DNA of 64,000 nucleotides from positions 70,477,257 through 70,541,256 of the forward strand of contig NC_077238.1 in NCBI RefSeq assembly GCF_947179165.1. The letters run 5' to 3'. Positions 23,413-33,502 of this stretch are shown here, in pieces. The notes beneath the pieces are model-generated. The model saw only the letters and a list, made by a program, of their open reading frames with translations. It had not been told where the DNA came from and made no database searches. The stretch is from Solanum dulcamara. Lineage: Eukaryota; Streptophyta; Magnoliopsida; Solanales; Solanaceae. Within the stretch, counting starts at the first letter, position 1; each line of letters begins with the position of its first letter. Position numbers and translations under genes: made by a program.

Positions 23413-24372
23413 AAAAAAAAATAGGTCATCCAGTAAATTCATTACGTCATCATTCTAATTCAGTAACCCAGATAATGTAGGACTAGGTGATAGGGCATCA
23501 GAGTTATTTGGATTGTTATTCATTGACGTTGATACATCAATTGAAGGGATATCCTCTGTAGGGTTATTCATTGACGTTGCTACACCAATTGGAGGAATAT
23601 CTGTTGAAGGTTCCATTTGTTGTGTCGTTGGAGGAAACACTGGAGAATACATTGGAGGAGCCATCATTGGTGAAGGCATCGGGGAATCCACTATTGTTGA
23701 CGGCGTTAGAGGGGAAATTCTAGGATTTTCTCTAATAGCCATTTGTTGAGGCATTGGAGAAAATAATATTGGACCCACTAGAGGAAACATTTATGCAAAC
23801 AATAGAGGAGAAGGATTCGTAGGCCCTCCAGAGTTGGTCCTACCAGTTACCCTTGATTCAACAATGGGTTGAGAGGCATTCGATGTAGAACCCTCTCCAT
23901 CAATAATTTTCCTCATTAATTCACGAACCTCTTTGAGATTTTTCTTGATCACGTGACTCAGGTCATTCTGATCGTAAGGGTGCATGTCAGCAGAAACTTT
24001 TTTTCCACTTAACACCTCATACATCTCATTTGTCATTTTCTTGACTCTATTTTCCTTTCTTATTTTTTGTAGTTGTTCCTCCAACTTCTCGATCCTTTGC
24101 TCGGTGAACTCTTCAATTGTCACCATATTTTTGGATTTCTCCAATGTAGACAACTCTTTAAACTTTATAAAAGTGGTGCGTGCAGCGTCATTATTTTGAA
24201 ATATGTATAGTTCATTTCTATAAGGACCATAGACAACAGCAGCCACTTCAACATCACAAAGTGTTTTGAGCTCTTCACACTTTTTGAAGAGACCTTTTTG
24301 TCTTTTCTTGTATGAGACTTTTCTTTTACTCTCATCTTCAATCAAAGTGAAGTTAACTTTGTTTCTTGGCAT
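23413..24372 (-). pseudogene. Type I (M-gamma-like) MADS-box gene, unit 1, with two nonsense codons
   Basis: The start codon is the ATG at 24372. The MADS domain (residues 1-60: MPRNKVNFTLIEDESKRKVS, then KGLFKKCEELKTLCDVEV, then VVYGPY) would bind DNA as a dimer. A charged coiled-coil-like stretch (about 84-118) and a Met/Pro/Gln-rich C-terminus follow. Codon 194, CAA in unit 3, is TAA here. Codon 306, TGG in unit 3, is TAG. The frame is otherwise intact, giving open pieces 23791-24372 and 23455-23790. The first 193 residues could still be made, so a truncated MADS protein is possible. Type I MADS genes are usually intronless, as here. Confidence 0.85.
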
Positions 24373-24470
24373 GATTAAAGGGCATGAGATTTGTGTTTGT
24401 TTGGATATGTGGTATCCAATAGCTTTGTTGTTGTAGTAGTAGGTGTGCTTTTCTTGCCTAGGATTAACTC

Positions 24471-24480
24471 CTATTTTTAT
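24471..24480 (-). promoter_or_regulatory. TATA-like box of unit 1 MADS gene
   Basis: The minus strand reads TTTATAAAAATAG about 100 bp upstream of the ATG. The other three units have TATATAAATAG at the same place, so this copy has a changed box. Confidence 0.45.
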
Positions 24481-25499
24481 AAAAATATTTGCATACTCTA
24501 ATTTTTGAATAGTTTGAATTTGACAGATTTTTCTTGATAGGAAGAACTATTTTGGAAAAACACTAATTGAGGGGATCTTAGACATACCGCTAGATTAAAT
24601 CAACTTGAAATATATGTATTTTATGGTTTCAGTCTTATGTTGACCAACTTATTAGGAAAAATATTAATGATGTTTAATCTATGTAGTCTCCACAAAATAT
24701 GGTCATAATTTACTCATTTCCTTCATTAATTTTTTTTCAAAAAGGTATATTTTAATTGAAGGATGAACAAAAGTAAATATTGAAACAAGGTCATTTTAAA
24801 TATTGGCTAGGAATTTTGAAATATCAATTTTGACAATATTTGATTATGAGCAAAAATAATCAATTTTTTAAAAACACAAATACTTTTTAAGTATCAAACG
24901 GCGATTTATGTATGATTGTAGATGTTACAATGTCTGTAGAAGCACATTGTTATTTTTATTAATTTTGGATAAACCATATTTAATAAAATATTTATGTTGC
25001 TTTCAAAAATAATTGAAACGCAATCTTTCTTAAATATTTTTGTTAATGTCTGATACTCACCAACCTGTCACTCGATTCACATTTTAATATTTCTAAATTA
25101 GTTTTGAGAAAAATTAATCTGAAATATTTTCACACATCAAAATGATGTGTTTACAATAGTGTGAAAATTAAAAGAAATTTTTTGTTCATTTTAAGAAAAA
25201 TACTCAAGTTGAAGGGAGATTAGTTTGAAATGTCTTACAATTTTTTTTCAAATGAAGATGTAAATTTATTACTCACATGAATGTTTTTCTTTTTATGGTA
25301 AATAAGAAAACTTTTAATAATATTAGGATTGATATATAAGTTTCTTTGATCCTTTCTAGCTAATGTCAATCTTTTTAAACCAGAGAGGAAGAAAGAACGA
25401 GAAATTTATTAAGTTTATGTCATGATTAGTTTAACCCGTTTAAATGTAATGACCTATCCTGTCGTTATTAAAAATACCAACGATAAAATGCTTGAGCTT

Positions 25500-26060
25500 A
25501 AAAATTTGTCTATCTAATAGAGTTAGGCTGGGATCCGCCCTACCTTGGAAAAGAAATATTTCTCTTACGCAGGAAAATCGGAAAGGATAATGTTTTTTAC
25601 CAGTGAGACTATGTGGACATTCTCATTTTTGTATAGCTTTTGGACAAGCAGGGGAAAGGGAATATACCTTTTAACCTGCGATTCCCTCTTAGTGATCATA
25701 GCAAAAATCAACTTGCCGATGTATATGAGAAAACCCTCAACGATGCCGACGATTATGATAATTTTTGACATCCCAATTAGTGTCTGATTCTGGGATGCCA
25801 AAATCCTATTTTTTACATACCCGAGCTAATCTTTGACCTCTGTACTAAAACTATACTTCTTGATGGGCGCTTTGAGTGAGATCCAGACTGGCGTGGTACT
25901 AGTTGATGTAAGATGTTCCATAAGCGAAGTGGATTTGCCTCCAAATTCTCTTCCCCTATTCTCCTTCCAACTCTCTATTATATGGGCTAATTGCAAATTA
26001 AATTGCATTAATTTCTCTAGGGTTTAACACAATGACCCTGTGACGACCTGAGACTATCCC
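25500..26060. other. Conserved segment of unknown nature in unit 1
   Basis: A less AT-rich ~550 bp block kept in all four units. The minus strand has two short open stretches, 25826-26008 (MEHLTSTSTTPVWISLKAPI) and 25565-25801 (a hydrophobic IIIIVGIVEGFLIYIGKLIF stretch followed by basic residues). AAACCCTAGAGAAATT, which looks like a plant 5' leader, lies just before the first. They may be relic exons or the edge of another old element. I do not recognise the protein. Confidence 0.45.
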
Positions 26061-27940
26061 CTAATTGCAAAATGGTGCTTAGATCAAAAAGTGACCCCAA
26101 GCTAACCTTATGGCCTTGCATGACTCTAAGATATCCAAAACAACAATTGAAGATAATTAAATGAGAAATATCAACGGGAATAGGTCTATTAAACAACATT
26201 GAAATAGAAAACATATTTGATTTAAAGATATGTTGAATCAAACTAATTGTCTAAAGGCCTCTACTAATATGAGTTTGGACACTAAAAGCTCACTAAATCT
26301 CTGAATCCAAGTTTTTGTATATGAAATACAAATCAACAATGATAACCCTTATTATCATTTGCAGGGTGCAAAAGTCATAGGTCGACTGAGTTCCATAAAT
26401 AATAAACAACATAAATATAAGGTAAGTACAAAACAAGTAACTACACAAGAGCTATAATAAGAAAGAAGAAGAAGTAAGAGTGAAGAAGTAGGATACAAGG
26501 AGAAAGGATGTTGAGTCAAAGAACGTACCTTAAGACCTAGTCCCAGTAAATCATAAATGACTTGCTGTTGCTAGCTCTAAACGCCGAAAAGATCAAAAAA
26601 TGGAGGAAATGACCTGGAGTGGGTATTAAAATATATTGCATTGTTAAACACCGAAACTCAAATTTTTATTTAATAAAGGTGTAGACTATATTTTTTTTAG
26701 AACTCCCTTATTGTAGTCACTAATCTTGAAATTTCACAAGCAATATTACAATAAAGGTGTATACTCCTAAAATTAAAAAAATAAAATGTTGACCTTGTCC
26801 TTACAGCCCTAGAGAGATTTTGAAAGAAATAGTTCCTTATAGAAGCTAATGAAATGTTATATTTAATGAAAATAGATTATAAATAAACTGAAAATGCATT
26901 TTGTTATATTGATCATAATTATCAACATTATTTTTTCAGATTATGACTACTTAAGGATATTAATTACTGCTTGTTAGTATGTATATATTATCATGTATAA
27001 ACATGATGAGAATCAACAAAGTTTCTTGGAAAAAAGTTTTTTGTTTTCTTTATCAATAATTCCATCAAGGTGGTGTAGAAAGTACAAAAAATTGGAGAGA
27101 AGAGTTTATTTGATCAGATCAATTAATTTTGTGGCAATTACATTTTTATTAGTCTTAAGTCAAAACTCCTAAAATATTATTATATTTTACAAGTAAAAAA
27201 TCTAAAAATAAAACATAAGAAAATTTTGAAAATTTATTTATTCTATTGAAATCGTAAGAGAGTTATGTCAACAATTTCCTCTCTTAAAGTTATATTGAAG
27301 TAAAAATTGAAAGACTCAGCATTTAAGGCCATGCAAAAGTTTGATGCAATAAATTTTTTGTGGTACCCTCAGATGTTTGGGCCATCACTAGGTACATTAT
27401 AATATATCAACAATTTTATAACCTTCACCGACATGCTTTGATAACCTTAGGGTATTTGTAAATCTATGTTTTAACATTAAATTTTAAGTATTATTAATTT
27501 CATAGTTCAAATTTTACTTATTAATATGTTATCATCTCCCCCACCTTAATTTTTGGTTTCTTAATCTGAATATTTGTGTGTTCCAATGTAGAAGTAAACA
27601 TAAAATTCTATTTCTAATGCAAGGGATAAATTGATTTTTTCCAATAAACTTCAAACATGGTACGAATTTCTCGACTTCATTAAGGGAAAAATAATTTAGA
27701 TAAATAAAAAGAAAAATATAAACATGATGATAAATTATTAATTTTAAGTTTTTGGAGTGCAAACATCACTTCTATACAAGTACGTTAAAACAAAAGAGTT
27801 GAAGTTTTTAACATACAAAAGCCAAGAAAGTAATAAATATTGCATCATTACCATAATTTAAGAAAATATGTTAATCTTAAATAAGTCTTCTTGATAATAT
27901 TTTTTGATTCTTTGGTTCATTTTTAAATTTAGATGCATTA

Positions 27941-28471
27941 CTAGTTTACCATTGATTCAACAATGGATTGAGAGGCATTCGATGTAGAACCCTCTCCATC
28001 AACAATTTTTCTCATTAATTCACGAACATCTTTGAGGTTTTTCTTGATCACGCGACTCAGGTCATTCTGATCGTAAGGGTGCATGTCAGCAGAAACCTTT
28101 TTTCCACTTAGCACCTCATACATCTCATTTGTCATTTTCTTGACTCTATTTTTCTTTCTTATTTTTTGTAGTTGTTCCCCAAACTTCTCAATCCTTTGCT
28201 CGGTGAACTCTTCTATTGTCACCATATTTTTGGATTTCTCCAATGTCGACAACTCCTTAAACTTTATAAAAGTGGTGCGTGCAGTGTCATTATTTTGAAA
28301 TATGTATGGTTCATTTCTATATGGACCATAGACAACAGCAACTACTTCAACATCACAAAGTGTTTTGAGCTCTTCACACTTTTTGAAGAGACCTTTTTGT
28401 CTTTTCTGGTATGAGACTTTTCTTTTACTCTCATCTTCAATCAAAGTGAAGTTAACTTTGTTTCTTGGCAT
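27941..28471 (-). pseudogene. Type I MADS-box gene, unit 2, 3'-truncated
   Basis: The start ATG is at 28471. The MADS domain and coiled-coil-like region are intact and nearly identical to unit 3. The reading is native up to about residue 173 (SQSIVES). It then crosses a deletion junction into 3'-flanking sequence and stops after 176 residues. The Pro/Met-rich C-terminal half is lost. The N-terminal part remains translatable as a short MADS-only protein. Breakpoint sequences AGTTTACC and AGTTACC are similar, suggesting a microhomology-mediated deletion. Confidence 0.82.
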
Positions 28472-28570
28472 GATTAAAGGGCAGAAGAAATGTGTTTGTT
28501 TGGCTATGTGGTATCCAATATCTTTGTTGTTGTAGTAGTTGTTGTGCTTTTCTTGCCTAGGATTAACTCC

Positions 28571-28580
28571 TATTTATATA
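28571..28580 (-). promoter_or_regulatory. TATA box of unit 2 MADS gene
   Basis: The minus strand reads TTTTATATAAATAGG about 100 bp upstream of the ATG, the same as in units 3 and 4. Confidence 0.5.
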
Positions 28581-29599
28581 AAAATATTTGCATTCTCTAA
28601 ATTTTGAATAGTTTGAATTTGAAATATTTTTCTCTATAGGAAGAACTATTTTGGAAAAACACTAACTGATGGGATCTTAGACATACATCTAGATAAAATC
28701 AACTTGAAATATATGTATTTTATGGTTCCAGTCTTATGTTGAACAACTTATTAGGAAAAATATTAATGATGTTTAATCTATGTAGTCTCCACAAAATATG
28801 GTCATAATTTACCCATTTCCTTCATCTAAGTTTTTTTTTTTGTGAAAGGTATATTTTAATTGAGGGATGAACAAAAGTAAATATTGAAACAAGGTCATTT
28901 TAAATATTGGCTAGGAATTTTCAAATATCAATTTTGACAATATTTGAATATGAGCAAAAATAATCAATTTTTTAAAAACACAAATACTTTTTAAGTATCA
29001 AACGGCGATTTATGTATGATTGTAGATGTTACAATGTCTGTAGAAGCACATTATTATTTTTATTAATTTTTGATAAACCATAAGTAGTAAAATATTTATG
29101 TTGCTTTCAAATATATTTGAAACTCAATTTTGCTTAAATATTTTTTTTAATGTCTGATACTCACCAACCTTTCACTCGATTCACATTATAATATTTCTAA
29201 ATTAGTTTTGAGACAAATCAATCTAAAATATTTTCACACATCAAAATGATGTGTTTACAATAGTGTGAAAATTAAAAGAAATTTTTTGTTCATTTAAAGA
29301 AAAATACTCAAGATGAAGGGAGATTAGTTTCAAATGTCTTATAAAATTTTTTTCAAATGAAGATGTAAATTTATTACTCACATGAATTTTTTTCTTTTTA
29401 TGGTAAATAAGAAAAGTTTTAATAATAATAGGATTGATATATAAGTTTCTTTGATTCTTTCTAGCTAATGTCAATCTGTTTAAACCAGAGAGGAAGAAAG
29501 AACGATAAATTTATTAAGTTTATGTCATGATTAGTTTAACCCCTTGAAATGTAATGACCTATCTTGTCGTTATTAAAAATATCAATGATAAAATGCTTG

Positions 29600-30140
29600 A
29601 GCTTAAAAATTTATTTATCTAGTAGAGTTAGGCTGGGATCCGCCCCACCTTGGAAAAAAATATATCTCTTACGGAGAAAAATCAGAAAGGATCATTTTTT
29701 TACCAGTGAGACTATGTGGACATTCTCATTTTTGTATAGCTTTTGGACAAGCGGGGGAAAGGAAATATACCTTTTAAACTGCCAGGCCCTCTTAGTGATC
29801 ATAGCAAAAATCAACTTGCTGATGTATATGAGAAAACCCGCAATGATGCCTGCGAATATGTTCATTTTTGACATCCCAATTAGTGCAAGATTACCCGAGC
29901 TAATCTTTGACCTCTATACTAAAACTATACTTCTTGATGGGCGCCCCGAGTGAGATCCTGACTGGCGTGGTACTAGTTGATGTAAGATGTTCCATAAGCG
30001 AAGGCGATGTGCCTCCAAATTCTCTTCCCCTATTCTCCTTCCAACTCTCTATCATATGGGCTAATTGCCAAATAAATTGCATTAATTTCTCTAGGGTTTA
30101 AAACAATGACCCTGTGATGACCTGAGACTATCCCCTAGTT
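29600..30140. other. Conserved segment of unknown nature in unit 2
   Basis: Counterpart of 25500-26060. Its minus-strand stretches are 29900-30082 (MEHLTSTSTTPVRISLGAPI) and 29692-29874 (AGIIAGFLIYISKLIFAMIT). A short piece present in units 1 and 3 (after GTGTCTGAT) is missing here. Confidence 0.45.
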
Positions 30141-30360
30141 GCGAAATGGTGCTTAGATCTAAAAGTTACTCCAAGCTAACCTTATGGCCTTGCATGACTC
30201 TAAGATATCCAAAACAACAATTAAAGATAATTAAATGAGGAAGACTAACTGGAATAGGTCTATTAAACAAAATAGAAATAGAAAACATATTTGATTTAAA
30301 GATATGCTGAATTAAGTTGACTGTCTAAAGGCCTCTACTAATATGATTTTCTAGGACAAG

Positions 30361-30839
30361 TGTAACACCCCTCAAAATTTTTCCCTAAGATTCGGACCTT
30401 CCCTGTATACGTGTGGGGTCTAACTCAATTATTGTGAAGTATATGCTTGAGTTAAGATGAGTCCCTGAGTAATTGAAGAGTGTAGGAGGTGATGTGGGGT
30501 CACAAAGGACCCCAAGGACCAAGCTAAGTCCAAAAGGTTCATCGTGGCTAAAGTTTTTGGATGAGTTCGTTTAAGGGGTCGGCTTCTAATGACCCTATCT
30601 TTTGAAAGACGATAATCTGGGTGGCCCATGACCTATTAAATTAAAGGTCGTCGAATCTTCTTTCCAACACCACCAAGAATGTAATTTTTGGAGTTCAGAC
30701 TCAAAAGATATGACGATCCTAAGATGAACTAGCATGATAGAAATTATAGGCCTAGGCTGCAACTGCTTAAGATCTAGGCTTGGTGCCGCAGTGGCGCGAT
30801 GCGCTACTATCCCGCCAGGAACACGCCTCAGTAGTTTGG
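30361..30839 (+). repeat. 5' LTR of element E, first part
   Basis: It starts TGTAACACCCCTCAAAATTT and is homologous to the first ~480 bp of the D LTR. It ends with TTTGG (30835-30839), the target duplication of D. It resumes at 40721. Confidence 0.87.
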
Positions 30840-31262
30840 TGTAACACCCCTCAAAATTTTCCCCTAGAATTCAAACCCTTCTTGTATACGGGTAGGGTCA
30901 AACTCGAGTATTGAGGAGCGTATGCATGAGTCGAAATGAGTCTTTGAGAATTTGAGCAGCGTTAGAGGTAAGGTAGGGTCATGAAGGACCCCTAGGATCA
31001 AATTAAATCCAAAAGATTCGTCGTGGCTAAGTTTGGGTAGGAGTTCGCATAAGGGGTCGACTTCTAACGAACCTATCTTTTGAAAGACGACAATCTGGGT
31101 GGCCCATGACCTATCAAATCAAAGGTCGTTGAGTCTTCTTTCCAATGCCACCAAGAACGTAAATTTTGGAGTTCAGAGTCAAAAGATATGACGATCCTAA
31201 GATGAACTAGCACGGCAGGAATTTCATTTCTGGCCTGGGTTGCAACTGCTGGGGAAATGGCC

Positions 31263-31549
31263 TTGGCGCTGTAAGGGTGCGATGCGCCACTATCGCGCCA
31301 TAAACATGCCTCAGTAGTTTGGTCGTTGGCGCGACGCGCCACTAAAAGTTGTGCAGGGTTTTTCAGGCCAAATTTCCAGAACCTAGAAAATATGGCCTTG
31401 GCGCTGTAAGGGCGCGACGCGCCACTATCGCGCCAGAAATATGGCTCAGTAGTTTGGTCTCTGGCGCGGCGCGCCACTACGAGGTGTGCAGGTTTTAGGC
31501 GTATTCAGCCTGGCGCTGCAATGGCGTGACGCGCCACTATCGCGCCAGG
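31263..31549. repeat. CG-rich palindromic array in D 5' LTR
   Basis: Three copies of a CTTGGCGCTGTAAGGGCGCG-type block followed by ACGCGCCACTATCGCGCC. They alternate with shorter GGCGCGACGCGCCACTA blocks. It sits just upstream of the TATA box, so it is a candidate enhancer array. Its CpG density is striking against the AT-rich surroundings. Confidence 0.88.
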
Positions 31550-31588
31550 TGTGTTTTTAGCCTATTTTCAAAACTTTTGAGGAGGGGT

Positions 31589-31619
31589 AATTTGGGAACT
31601 TACCCAAATTATATATATG
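31589..31619 (+). promoter_or_regulatory. D LTR promoter: inverted repeat plus TATA box
   Basis: AATTTGGG-AACTTA-CCCAAATT (31589-31610) is a perfect 8 bp inverted repeat overlapping TTATATATATG (31609-31619). CT-rich leader text follows. E has TTTGGGA-ATTG-TCCCAAA in the same place. Confidence 0.55.
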
Positions 31620-31798
31620 TTACCCTTGGTCTTTTGGGAACACACTTTGCAGCCTCACCCTCTCTCTAAAAAGCCCTAGCTTCTCTCTCTTTTCTTCTTC
31701 TTATTCTTCTCCATTTCCAACAAAAAGGAGTCCAAGAGCTTCAAGATTTGAGTCCTCCATTGAAGACCCAACCACAAGGTTTTCTTCAAGTCTTCACT

Positions 31799-31808
31799 AA
31801 GGTATGTA
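31799..31808 (+). promoter_or_regulatory. Candidate 5' splice site in D LTR
   Basis: AAG|GTATGTAAG with GT at 31802-31803, close to the plant donor consensus. It is conserved at 39230 in the D 3' LTR, 41201 in E (GTATCT, mutated), 62929 in F and on the minus strand in S1 and S2. Confidence 0.5.
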
Positions 31809-33290
31809 AGGCTATGTAAAACATGGGTTGAGTCCACCCATGTGCCCTATTCTTGCTTTGAGGTTAGATGTCCATAGAAATGGAGTTTCTTGGTATGGTT
31901 TATGCTTGTATGAACTTTGTCCCCTATGTATTTGATTCTATATGTGTTGATGTTGTTGAGCCAAGAAGTTCCTAAATTGAGCCTTTATGTGAGTATGAGT
32001 CGATGAAGATGAGTTGTTAAATATGTTTTATTGATCTTCTTAATTATGTGGATTATGATGAAGAATGTTATTTTCTTAAAAATGTTGCTTATCTTAAATT
32101 GTTGACTTAAAGCCTTGGAGTGGTGATAAGTTTCAAAGATTGAGTAAATGGATAGAGGAAATGATTGGTTGTGCTTATATGTTGCTATAATGTGCATTCA
32201 AATTTCTTTTGAAAGATATGACTGAGATTGACCGGATAGTATGATTGGAAAAGATTTGATCATAATAGAGTTGATGAGTTAACGAGGTTGTAATGAGACT
32301 TGTTGATATGATTTGATTGAGTTGATTGGATGGAGTTTTATGAGAATTGAGTCTTGGGAGGAGTATCAAGCACCGAATTGGGCAAGAGTAAAGTCCATAC
32401 TCGAACCCAATAACTACGTCGCCAAACATAAGGGGGATTGAACCGTTAAAGTCAGATGCTTCCCCAAGATGTTTGTCCTGACATTATAGGACTTGGTTGG
32501 ATTGGATCCATGATTGGTTGATTCGTTCATACCCTGGCAAGGTATGAATGGACGCAGCAACAACGTCGGTTTGTTGTACTTTCATTGGCTCATAAGTGAT
32601 GGTTGTCGAGTAAGAGAAACTCCCAAATAGGTCTTGATAGTACTCTGAGTCAGATTGAGTTGAATTGTATGTGATTGGTCCCGTATAAATCATATTCTTG
32701 TTTAGACTTAGGACATTTGATTGAGTCATTATTCCTCTTGAGTTGAGCTTTCGAGTTGATTAATTCTTTCGTGATGTTCGTTGTATTCGGCCATTTTACA
32801 TACTCGTACATTCCATGTACTGATGCCATTTGGCCTGCATCATTTCATGATGCAGAGACAGGTACTAGAGGTCATCAACAGATGCTCCATTGAAGATCCA
32901 CCTATGCTCCCAGCTAGTTGGTGAGTCCTCCTAGTTCCCGGAGGATGTTGAGTCTTCTTGTACAGTTTTGTTGTCATTTCCTTTATTTTGATTATTGGTA
33001 GCCATGGACTTGTCATCGGCAGCTCTTAGACTTTGATAGAGGCTTAATAGATTGGAGTGTGGGGAGGTTGAACGGTTATTTTTTTGAGGAGTCTTATTTT
33101 ATGTGTTTGTCGGGCTTATAAATGTTTGGCCTTCGGCCCCCATATATAAATAGTATTTCTTTAATTGAGTTTCTGCTAAGAGAATGTGACTGAATGAATG
33201 TGTGACTGGACCAGGTGGTTCGCTCGAAGGTCAGAAATGGTCTTCGGGTGCCAGTTACATCTAGAGTACCCTCCCAGGGCGTGACAAATA

Positions 33291-33302
33291 TGGTATCAGA
33301 GC
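33291..33302 (+). other. Primer-binding site of element D
   Basis: TGGTATCAGAGC lies four bases after the LTR end and is a perfect match to the initiator-tRNA-Met 3'-end complement. Confidence 0.92.
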
Positions 33303-33486
33303 ACAGAGTTCAAGTGTCCTAGGGAGTCTATGAAGCCGTGTCTAGTAGAGTCTTGCTTATGGGTGTGTTGTACACCACACTTATAAGCAGGAGGCTATAG
33401 GACATTAGGAATTGTTTCACTTCTATCATACTCTGGACTCATGCGATAGAGTCAAACTCTATAAAACTCCTTTCTAATTCGTGCAT

Positions 33487-33501
33487 TTATACGTTACAGA
33501 T
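33487..33501 (+). promoter_or_regulatory. Candidate 3' splice site before D gag
   Basis: TTATACGTTACAG|ATAATG has its AG at 33498-33499 and the gag ATG at 33503. With the donor at 31802 it would remove 1698 bases containing the rest of the LTR and the primer site. The E element has the same text (AG at 43028-43029). Confidence 0.45.
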
Positions 33502-33502
33502 A

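Larger units (their letters stand above)
22051..26698 (-). repeat. MADS tandem unit 1 (alpha type), left end displaced by element A
   Basis: This is AT-rich DNA that aligns with 26993-30350, 48310-52980 and 53277-60053. It starts at the element A junction and holds the MADS pseudogene (23413-24372). The 22051-23400 part is 3' flank of the gene, 24480-25480 is AT-rich 5' flank, 25500-26060 is a conserved segment of unknown nature, and 26060-26698 is AT-rich with nothing I can name. Small variants (for example AATATTTCTCTTACGCAGG near 25553) are shared with unit 4 and differ from units 2 and 3. Confidence 0.85.
26699..30360 (-). repeat. MADS tandem unit 2 (beta type), cut at its right end by element E
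   Basis: It starts at AGAACTCCCTTATTGTAG, which also starts units 3 and 4. It has a ~860 bp internal deletion at about 27944-27950 that removes the gene's 3' half. The right end, CTAGGACAAG, abuts the LTR of element E. The ~435 bp that follow this point in unit 3 (52546-52980) are missing on the far side of E. 26699-27940 and 28580-29580 are AT-rich flanks with no gene. Confidence 0.83.
30840..33286 (+). repeat. 5' LTR of element D
   Basis: It runs from TGTAACACCCC to GGGCGTGACA. Proposed layout: U3 with the CG-rich array (31263-31549), an inverted repeat and TATA box (31589-31619), CT-rich leader text near 31650-31700, a splice-donor-like AAG|GTATGT at 31802, then a long AT-rich remainder. 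ORF-like stretches on the reverse strand (such as 32175-32429) recur in the other LTR and are not genes. Confidence 0.92.

Noticed and set aside
23513..23749. Plus-strand 78-codon frame rich in Gly and Ile
   Set aside because: It is antisense to the Pro/Met-rich tail of the MADS gene; repeated in units 3 and 4 for that reason.
25440..25470. LTR start (GTAATGACCTATCCTGTCG) inside every MADS unit
   Set aside because: It resembles A/B-type LTR starts, but I find no matching end, target duplication or internal region. I mention it only as one explanation for the conserved segment.
25545..25787. 80-codon plus-strand frame repeated at 29564-29953 and 51824-52066
   Set aside because: It is broken in several units and has no family resemblance. 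I report the DNA segment as conserved but do not call a protein on either strand.
27532..27762. 76-codon minus-strand frame, repeated at 48851-49081
   Set aside because: It is broken in units 1 and 4 and has AT-driven composition (Leu, Ile, Phe, Asn, Tyr), so it is a shadow of the duplicated unit.
31263..31549. CRISPR-like array
   Set aside because: The repeats are regular, but the spacers are also repeated and the host is a plant. It is an LTR minisatellite.
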